Shown: piece after piece, positions 55,701 through 64,000 of the stretch
How the letters are laid out: each line of letters starts with the position of its first letter
Position numbering within the stretch: the first letter of the stretch is position 1
DNA from: Wurfbainia villosa
Taxonomy: Eukaryota > Streptophyta > Magnoliopsida > Zingiberales > Zingiberaceae
Assembly: GCA_025175895.1 (NCBI GenBank)
Contig: CM045993.1
Location: 61,818,621 to 61,882,620, forward strand
Reading direction: 5' to 3'
DNA length: 64,000 nucleotides
Translations under genes and position numbers: made by a program
The notes under the pieces: generated by a model
What the model was told of the DNA's origin: nothing
What the model saw: only the letters and a program-made list of their open reading frames with translations
Database searches by the model: none

Positions 55701-57915
55701 TGTTAGTTATATATGAGAGATGTCCCAAGGCAATCACCTTATGATTGTACCATTTATTTGATAAATAAAGATTCCCTATTTGAGTGTACATGCATTCATG
55801 TATTTGATTGAATCTAAAACTCATTTACTGAATGTCCGTGATACAATTCGTATCATGAGAGAATTTGTGATTGAATCACAACTAGTGAGTATCTCTACAT
55901 GTGTAATTGTAATATATTCAAATTATCCCTAGGTGATGAATTGATGCATTCGGACACCATCAATTTTGTTGAGACTAGCACGAGTTATACTCTTTGGTTT
56001 ATCCAAGCAGTTATTTCTCACTGGCTGGAGACATTGGGATGTCCAGAGTTAATCGTGGATGCTAGTTATGGTAACTAGTTCATTGGAGTGACTAACTGTA
56101 AGACTTCATATGGTTCTTTGCATATATGGATATGTCAATGAAGATCTTACTGCAGCTTAAGTGCGATGTTCCTTCGACTTGCAGTATTCGAGTCATCTTG
56201 GTCATGTAGACTTATGCTTTGACATCTTAAGCAAGCATCTCCGAGGAGATGTGGACCCAGGATGATTGGATATAAGTCAAAGTGATCGAAGGTGTTTGAA
56301 TATCCTATAAAGGATTCACCGCTCCTGGCGAGGAGATGTATATCCTATGGCCTCTCATCGGATTATTACTAAAGTCTTTGGCCAAAGCATTACATGTTTA
56401 GAGTATGGTACTCTTGGATACATGTGCAGTAACTAGAATCCGGAGGACGAGGAAGTAATACTTGGGCTAGGTGTGATGTAGTAAGCCTAGTGGGGACTGA
56501 CACAGACTATGTCCTGAAGCAAGTGGGTATAAGATGAGTGAAGGGAACGAAGCAAACTCACTGTAGCTGCTGAAAGGTTTCATAAGTTTTCTAGGGTCAA
56601 CTGTTGATTTTTTGATTAATTGGGGATCATGATGTACTACTAGGTGTCACTCATGATCATTCTATAATTAATGGTTAATTATAGAGGCCAACATAAATCA
56701 GGAACCTATTTGGTCACACGCCCTATGAGTGTTATCCGAAGCATTTAAAATGAGTTTGAGAATGGGATTCTTAGATCGAGAGAGACTTAGTTTGGTTGGA
56801 CTAAACATGGAGTGAGTATGAAATTATTTCAGTCGCATCGAAAGCATGGATGGTCTGAGTCTTATGAAGACACGATGGATGAACCAAATCAGTTTGGTTC
56901 TAATCCAATGGTGGAAAATAAACTAAAGGGGTTTGGTTTTTTTTAAACGAATGAACCAAAGTTTGTTCGGTTTGTTTTAACTTAAAATAGATCAATGCAA
57001 TTTGGTTTATTTTAACTTAAGTTAATGGAGTGGGTTAACGGGTTTTGATTGTGAACCAATAACCCCTTGAGAAAAGGTTTTAGAGAAAAGGTCTTAAGAA
57101 AAGGTCTTGAGGAAAGGTCTCTTATTGGATAAAAGATACGTTCTCTATAAATAACGGGGTTAAGAGATAACCCAAGATTGAACGACTTATGTAAAACCCT
57201 AGTTTCTCTTCTCCTCTTCTCCCTTGTTCGCTGCCCAAGCCCTTGGTGCCATCCAAAACCATTTTGCCGCCACCTCCTCTAGTCATCGGCCAACCACCAC
57301 CACCGGCCGACCCTGGCCGGCCCTCACTCCACCACGGTTGCCACCACCGTCGGTCCCCTTGGTAGCATCGTTGACCATCCTAAGCTTGGCGGACCTTCCT
57401 CTGACCAACTTTGGAACTCCGACAGCGACCTCCTTGCTGAGAATTGGATCTCCAGCAATCCTCTTTGGTGAAGGATCGAAGTTTCATCAATCGGTTGACG
57501 AAAACCTCTTTTGAGAAGCGAGTTTACGAAACTCATTTTGGATTCGAATTGTGATCGTCTCTCAAATCACAACGTTTTCGACGCGAGGCTAGTAACTCTC
57601 GCAAAGACAGGGCTCGTACCTTGGTGAAGCTATCCCGACGATACTCGACATGGATATGGATAAAGGCGAAACTTACGAGGGACGCTAAGGTTGATGTTAT
57701 TTCCTCTTCACATAATTCACCAGGTATACCTAGTATAAGTTTTCTTTTATTGTAAAATTTGAAATGGTGATTATGTCTACACTTGTTGTATCCTGCATGT
57801 GTGTAGTGTGTGTATTGTAATAAATTAGTTTATTACTATTTTTTGCTTCCGTTATGTATATGTTTATGAAACGTGTTCGAACACACACCCAGGTCGGTAC
57901 CGGGGAAACCCAACA
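55701..57915 (+). repeat. A3 3' LTR
   Basis: 2.2 kb, ending AAACCCAACA, followed by TSD AAGAT. TATA box near 57146. The hairpin arm here has a mismatch (AATCAC). Confidence 0.88.
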
Positions 57916-59280
57916 AAGATGATTTAGGTGAGGATGATGCCAAACCATCATATTGAAGTGCAATAGTTTGGATAACTTAAGATAGATTACTTTTGATATT
58001 TTTTTTATAGAGAAAACTTGTTATTAAAGGTTGTATGTGTTTTGGGAATTGAAGAAGGAATTGTGTTGATGGTGTATTGTGGAGTAAATGTAAATATTTT
58101 GGAATGAAATATTTACAGTAGCTAGGTGAATCGTTGTCTTTTCTCTCTCGATCTTGGATGAGATCCATCTTCATCCGCGTTCTCCTTTGCTCTTAGCTCA
58201 GATTCTTGTAGTGATTGGCAGCAACGATTGGGAGTGGATCGGTAGGAGTTGGTTCTGGTGTACATATTTGGATTCGGAGTGTTTACATTGCAATTTTCAC
58301 TAGAAGTCGGTTGTTGTCATGTCATGAGGTAGGTTCCTTTGGTTATGCCTCCTTAATTGTGTGATTGTTGAGCTTGGGTTGTCTCTAATCACAATGGCAA
58401 TTGAACGCCCCTATTCGCAGTGGGTATCGTCGATCTTCTTCCTTTATTAGCATGGATCGATTCTGCTAGTGACCGGGTTATTGTGGGGTGAGTTTCCTTC
58501 ATCCTTTTTACTTGTTGGATAATTGATTCTAGGAATAAGGTGTTGTATGGTGGATTTGGGATATGCTCTGTTATGGACTCTGTTTTGGAAGAGTTGTGAG
58601 CTCAAGTGCTCAGATTTGTTGTTTTGGCAATTGTTCTGGATTGAGCTAGGGGAAGCTGGATCTGAAATAATAGTGCAAGTTTAGCTCTGATGGATATTTG
58701 TAGATCTGGAATGTGAATTGGTGTAGAGATTCTAATGGGTTTTAGCATGTTATACTCACGGAGATATAGCTAGGGTTATGAAGGGTATGTGATCGAGATT
58801 TTAATTCATATTCAATCAATCGATTTGAATACGAGAGCAATATAGGAGTTGATTTGAATATTTGTCGTATTTTAGAACTTAATCATAGTCTATGATGTGT
58901 GCAGGTTTGGGATGCGAGGCAGGTTCACGACATGAGGATTATTGTCACAAGCTACATATCAGGTGGGTAATTTCTACCTTTGGTCTGGTAGATCGATGAT
59001 CTTAGTGCATGAACTTTATTTTGATGATAGTATCATTACCTTGACTCCACTCTTATTATTCCTGTGCTTGATACTTAGTCATTTAACTTTGAGATACTCC
59101 ATTTGATATCTATACAGTCTCGTTTCATCACTATTGTTGACTACAAATTCTATATATGTTTGATTATTAGATATTATATAAGTGCATGTAGTTGAGCACA
59201 GTTGTAGTCTTAGATTGGGTCATCATGTCATACCTCTAGTGTGAGTGATGCATATAATTGTAGGCTTGATTGTTTTACTG
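57916..59280 (+). other. low-copy sequence right of A3, no recognised gene
   Basis: Right after the TSD a short frame reads KDDLGEDDAKPSY and a stop (TGA 57951-57953). Joined across A3 it extends leftwards with one stop, so it may be the end of an old exon. The rest, to the minisatellite, is AT-rich with no supported ORF. A GTGCAG...CAG/GT exon-like block lies near 58904-58961, without support from a known protein. Confidence 0.25.
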
Positions 59281-59750
59281 CTGATGTATAGCCATGTGCG
59301 GTGGCGTAGCCATGTGTGGTGGCGTATATGTATATGATACAAATTACTGATGTATTTCCATGTGTGGTGGCTTAGCCATGTGTGGTGGCGAATATGTATA
59401 GAACACATATTGCATCAGTATAGCCATGTGTGGTGGCGTAGCTATGTGTGACGACGTATAATTATATGATACTAATTATATCTGCATTGTCATAGGCAAT
59501 GGTGTACCTATGTGTGGTGTTGTATATGCATATGATACATATTGCATCTACTTCGCCATGTGCGGTGGCCTAGCCATGTGTGATGGTGAATATGCATATG
59601 ATACAAATTGTATCTATATTGTCATGTGCAGTGGTGTACCTATGTGCGGTGGTGTATATGTATATGATACATATTGCATCTGCATTGCCATGTGCGGTAG
59701 CATAGCCATGTGTGGTGGCATTCATATATGCATGCGATACATATTGCATA
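59281..59750. repeat. 66-bp minisatellite, about 7 copies
   Basis: CCATGTG landmarks occur near 59292, 59358, 59424, 59490, 59556, 59623 and 59688, a spacing of 65-67. Each unit has two GCCATGTGTGGTGGCGTA-like halves and a TATATGATACA segment. Because 66 is a multiple of three, several frames stay open on both strands. Confidence 0.88.
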
Positions 59751-59884
59751 TGTCATGAGATGTTGCATGTGGATGAGCTATGATTGTTGCATATTATTGT
59801 ACATTGTCATACATGCCATTTGGATATTATACATTTGGTTATATGGTGCTCAGGTGATTGTGAGTTGTATATGTGTGTGATACT

Positions 59885-60035
59885 ATTTTGGATGGATCAG
59901 GTTGGTATTTGGTATTTGATTATTATTGTGTTACTATAGTGGATAGATCAGGTTAGTATATAGTAGTTGATTAACCTTGTGATACCCTGTAGGATGGACC
60001 ATGTTTGTTACTGTATTTGATCATACGTTGTTCAT
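59885..60035. repeat. degenerate ~50-bp repeat, 2-3 copies
   Basis: GGATGGATCAGGTT, GTGGATAGATCAGGTT and TAGGATGGACCATGTTTG start successive units, each followed by a GTATTTGAT-like block. Confidence 0.5.
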
Positions 60036-60081
60036 ATGATTATGAGTTGATCATAGGTGTGATGTTGATCATGCATGTTAT

Positions 60082-61538
60082 TGTTAGTGAAATCCCTAGA
60101 TCCGATCATGTGATGATTGTTGTATGGACTTGTTGTATCATATTCCTATATATATTTATAAAGGCATTTCTTTATGGTTATTATACTTGTATTGGTGTCA
60201 AATAACTAAGTATAACAGCATCCTTGAGTAGAAGGTTCTTATCTATATCAATCGATTGGTTAAATCGATAATGAGATGATATAGAGAATACTACTGTTAA
60301 TCATTCCTAGTCAAGTATTAATATTCAGGGACAATATTAATGCGAAGAGACTAGCATGTAGGTCAACTCGATGACTTGACCTCACAAGTCATGGATATGA
60401 GATATTAAGTTGACACACGGGGATGCATTGGAGAATGTATACTGAATGACCCGCCATGAGAAAGTATCATGGATCGTTATATGAGTGTCATATACTTTCT
60501 CATGTGACTATTAGTTCTTGGACCTGAAGTCACCATGGTTCCCTACATAAGAAGTTGCATACTTTGGCTTCGTCAAACGTCACCCGTAAATGGGTGGACT
60601 ATAATGGCGATTACTGGGTATGTAACAAATTATACGGAGGGATGTGAGTGATGTAGATGGGATCTATCCCTCCTATATGATGGGAGTGATATCATGATTC
60701 TTGATAGAGTGAGATCACTAAGTGCATGGTCATGTCGAAATTAGTCAATATGAGATATTGAGCTCATTTAATTAGAGTGAATCTACTTGGAGTTCAAGAT
60801 ATAGATTGTACAGAGGATGACATGGTCTATGCCTCAATTGTTCAATCTAGATGTCAAGGATAGAGGGACATTGTCACATATTGTGAGAGTCACAATTAGT
60901 AGTCACAATGGTGATGTTGGATCTCAACATTCTTGTAACTTGGGTAGCAATGATGTATTGCTAGATACCGCTCATTTCTTATGTTTCTAAATCAGTTTAG
61001 GAGTATTGCCAACGTTAAACCAATAGGGTCACACACGAAAGGCAATTAGATGGAGATTAGGTTCATATGATGGACCAAGAAGATTAGGTTCATGTGATGA
61101 ACTAAATTGGATTAAGAGTAATCCAAATTAGACTAATTGAGTTGGACTCAATTTGATTCAAGTGTTGAATAAGTCTAATTTAGATTTGATTCATTGAGTC
61201 AATTTAAACTAATGAAAAGAGATTCATTAAATTAAATTGACTTGAATCAAAGGTTGGATTTGATCAACCATGGGAGATAAGATGTCATGTTTGACTTAAC
61301 TTGAGAGGGAAGATGAAGGTTTAAGTTTGACTTGACCAAATGTCACTTCATGGTGACTTGGCAAAGTGGCCGGCCAATGATAATGTTCCACATCATCATG
61401 GACACATCATGGTGTGCCACCTCATGGACACATCATGGTGTGCCACATCATGGTGGACACATCATCATGGACACATCATGGTGTGCCATGTCTCTTGGTA
61501 TTACATGGATGTTTATAACCCCATCCTTAATGAGATCG
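60082..61538 (+). repeat. diverged copia LTR-like sequence, truncated by K
   Basis: Starts TGTTAGTGAAATCCC and contains no ORF. Wording such as GAATGTATACTGAATGACC and CTGAAGTCACCATGG, with the general layout, resembles U3 of plant copia LTRs. No partner LTR or PBS is in the window. Its right side is cut by K. Confidence 0.4.
61390..61490. repeat. short tandem repeat of GGACACATCATGGTGTGCCA
   Basis: About four imperfect 20-30 bp units of GGACACATCATGGTGTGCC with inserted CATCAT words. Confidence 0.7.
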
Positions 61539-64000
61539 TGTTGGGATGTATACTGAAAAGTCTATCTTTTGGATGAACATCTTTATTTTGAAATAAGAAT
61601 CACATGATCATTGTTTGTATATTTATGGTTATGCATATTATCTAATACATTACATTATAGATAACATGGTGTGTAGTGTCACACGGGAGATTATGTTATC
61701 AGTTCCTTGTAAAGTATAAGTAAAGGCTCACAACCGAAATGGTTTTGGACAAACCATTGGCATGGTTGTAGTGTGATTTGGTATTGGTTTGTCATGACCA
61801 TAGAATCACACTAGTACACTTTGTGTGTATTGAGGAGGACCGACTTAGAGGTGATTCGATTTATTGCTGACTACATAATCGAATCGGACCTAAGATATTA
61901 TGTTGAACATACTCTTAATCTCGATATAATAACGAGCACATGTACTTAGTATTCATTTCTTTGATTTACCAATGGGTGAGATTTATATAGTAAATCGATA
62001 GGCTCGGTAAGTTGGGAAATGGTATTATTTAAATGGTGTGTCGTTTATTATAGGAGGAAACCGTGTCCTATATATTAGGATGATGATGTCCTCTTGAAGA
62101 GCTCATAAGGTTCATCATGTAAACACTGCAGGTGGACTTGGTCCGGAATAATGATAAGGTTGAGTGGTACTACTCTTGGAGTTAGATGTTGATTAATTAA
62201 TTGTCAGTAAATTAATTAATCGAAGGACATTCGAGATCTTAAACATAGGAAAATAAATGTACAAATAATATATGGAGCCCATATTAACTTATGGGGGTTG
62301 GTGAGGTAGATCAATGATAATCCTCTAGTGGAATGGATTATCATTAATGGATCAGACTTTATGTGGGCTTGATCCATTGGGTGGCCAAGATCCAACTCCA
62401 CCTCATGGTCCCTACTGTAGCCTATTAAAACCTCATGGAGCCTAGATCCGATGATTGAAAATGAAACTCTAGATCCGACGGTGGAGATAAAATCTCTAGA
62501 TCCAAATGTGGAGATTAAATCTTTAGATCCGACGGTGGAGATTAAATCCCTAGATTCGAGGGTGGAGATTAAAAGGAGGCTTAAGACTAACTCTATATAT
62601 AAGGGTTTAGGCTTGGGTGGCAAGATAAGAAAAGGGAGATTAGGGTTTTGGCTTGGGCGGCTAGGGTTTAGGAAAGGGAGTTGGGCGGCAACAATTGGAG
62701 GTTTTTAGGGTTTGTTTCCTTCTCCTCCAAAGGTAGCCGACGCCCATCTTCTTCCTCCTTTCTTTGGCCAGCGCCCAACCACTTCCTATTCTTCTCCTTG
62801 GCCGGTGACAACAAGGGTGAAGGTTCTTCCTTTAGATCTCTTGGCTGACACCCATCTCCTTCATCCACTCCTTTGGCCGGCAGACACCAAGTTGGTGCTT
62901 GGTGGTTGGCGCAAGTAAGGAGAAGAAGAGTTTTTTTTTAATGATATTCCTTTCTTCAGAGTGAACAAGGAAAGGAAGATTGGTGATCTTGGAGGCTTCG
63001 ACTTTTAGAAGATCGTCGCCCACACGACATCCAAAAGGAGAAAGGACATACAATAGAAGATCGAGAGGTATAAATCTTGTTTTGTTTTCCTTGTTTGTCT
63101 CTTTGTATATTGTATATATGGATTGTTGCTTAATTTACTTGGACCGGCGATCCGTACATCGTCTATTCCGTGGCTATTCGAAGAATAGAGGTAGGTTGCT
63201 TTAACAACAAGTTTGTTCAAGTGACCACTCTAATCGAATAGCACGATGATGAAATGGTAGCTTGGGTAATTCATCTTTGTCAAGGATAAATTTTTTTTAT
63301 CCGGGGACATAGAAGGGATCGCCATGAACAAGCAACCGAGATGAAGTGGGAAGCGAAGTTTCCCCTACCTTCAAGTGGTATCAGAGCCACGATTTTCGAT
63401 TTTGTGTGTTTAGGATTCGGTTACTTTTATGCACTTTTTCAAATATTATATGTGTCGGATAATAGTAGGATGTGCGTAGGTTAACTTTTTGGTTGTAGGC
63501 ATAGGATCCAACTATTATGGTCATATGTGTGTATGTGATTGTATATGTGTAATTGTATATTATTTGAATCCTCGGGGTTGACAAAGCTAGTATTTAATTT
63601 TGTATTTAAATATGATATTGTTTAGTCACTCTTTTTATTTTAGTTTACTTTTGATCTAGATTTCATGTACACTCCTTCGTGGAGTATAGGATCGATGGAT
63701 GTAAATTAAAATAGTTTTTTTTCTCGGCTTGGATCTCCGGATGGCTTATACATGGCGTAGGGAGGAGCGGACGAGATGGCGATACGACGGGAGGCATATT
63801 GGAGACAAAAGTCATAATAGTTGGAAAATATTTTTTTCATATTTATTACTTATTGTTTGATATGCATGTCGTAGGCTAGAAAATTCCTCAATTTTAAATT
63901 ACTAAGTGGGAGAGGGATATTTTTATAAATTCCCACGGCCTCCATTACGATTTGACATGTGATGCAAACAAACTTGCGCGTCGGCTCTGAGTGCCTTCCT
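61539..64000 (+). mobile_element. K: 5' LTR, PBS and leader of a D-family copia element
   Basis: LTR 61539-63373 (TGTTGGGATGTATACTG to CCTACCTTCA) with TATA box near 62594, about five minisatellite units near 62440-62570, and the hairpin near 63199. A perfect PBS, TGGTATCAGAGC, is at 63376-63387. The following 610 bp to the window end have no gag start and are non-coding. One purine-rich AAGTGGGAGAGGG is near 63903. The rest lies to the right of the window. Confidence 0.85.

Larger units (their letters stand above)
47387..57915 (+). mobile_element. A3: Angela-like copia with perfect TSD, containing solo LTR S2
   Basis: 10.5 kb including S2, about 9.3 kb without it, matching A1. TSD AAGAT (47382-47386 and 57916-57920) is perfect. 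The order is the same as A1. The two LTRs differ clearly more than those of A1, so A3 is older. The same RNase H deletion as in A1 is present. Many stops can be explained by C-to-T or G-to-A changes. Confidence 0.9.

Noticed and set aside
59510..59758. 82-aa cysteine-rich repetitive ORF
   Set aside because: It is the translation of the 66-bp minisatellite; no start context, promoter or homologue visible.
61332..61576. His/Met-rich ORFs near 61.4 kb
   Set aside because: They come from the GGACACATCATGG tandem repeat and run into the K LTR.

Overview
The window looks like intergenic DNA from a flowering plant with a large, retrotransposon-rich nuclear genome. The abundance of Angela/BARE-like Ty1-copia elements and Sirevirus-type elements would fit a monocot, but the species cannot be named from the sequence. 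There is no complete host gene. I found no bacterial, phage or organellar features. Almost every base belongs to LTR retrotransposons inserted into one another. Five insertions keep perfect 5-bp target-site duplications (TSDs) and a sixth keeps one with a single change, so the nesting can be read directly.

Layout (element names are mine). 1-231: 3' end of a Sirevirus-type LTR (H). 232-269 and 9602-13450: Ty1-copia D, split by A1, a complete Angela-like element (270-9601). 13451-15660: minus-strand copia G (5' LTR, PBS and 66 bp of internal sequence). 15661-19381: 3' half of Angela-like B. 19382-25498 plus 33209-35098: minus-strand Sirevirus-like C, carrying solo LTR S1 (22375-24134) and a Ty3-gypsy chromovirus P (25499-33208). 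35099-36049: an LTR piece of a Tat/Athila-type gypsy (T1). 36406-41871: minus-strand element F with Sirevirus LTRs, PBS, PPT and one intact 572-aa Gag ORF but no pol. 42217-43316: gypsy integrase remnant, then three exon-like pieces of UDP-glucose pyrophosphorylase. 43317-45262: LTR element J, truncated. 45263-46950: second Tat-type LTR (T2), inverted relative to T1. 47387-57915: Angela-like A3 with solo LTR S2 inside it. 57916-61538: low-copy sequence with a 66-bp minisatellite and a diverged LTR-like piece. 61539-64000: 5' LTR, PBS and leader of K.

From 1 to 36 kb the boundaries fit one nested stack: a Tat-type LTR was hit by C, C's LTR by B, B's pol by G, G's internal region by D, and D's pol by A1 and H. 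The left halves of T1, C, B, G and D should therefore lie, in reverse order, just left of this window.

Coding capacity: the only intact retroelement ORF is the Gag of F. The Gag-Pol regions of A1, A3, B, D and P are broken by stops, frameshifts or deletions. The observations most worth following are: the gag-only Sirevirus architecture (F, and an older copy C); a 74-bp RNase H deletion shared by A1 and A3; repeated mini-hairpins in the Angela-like leader; conserved LTR hairpins, one with a compensatory change; a tRNA-like segment in the gypsy LTRs; and the UGPase exon fragments.
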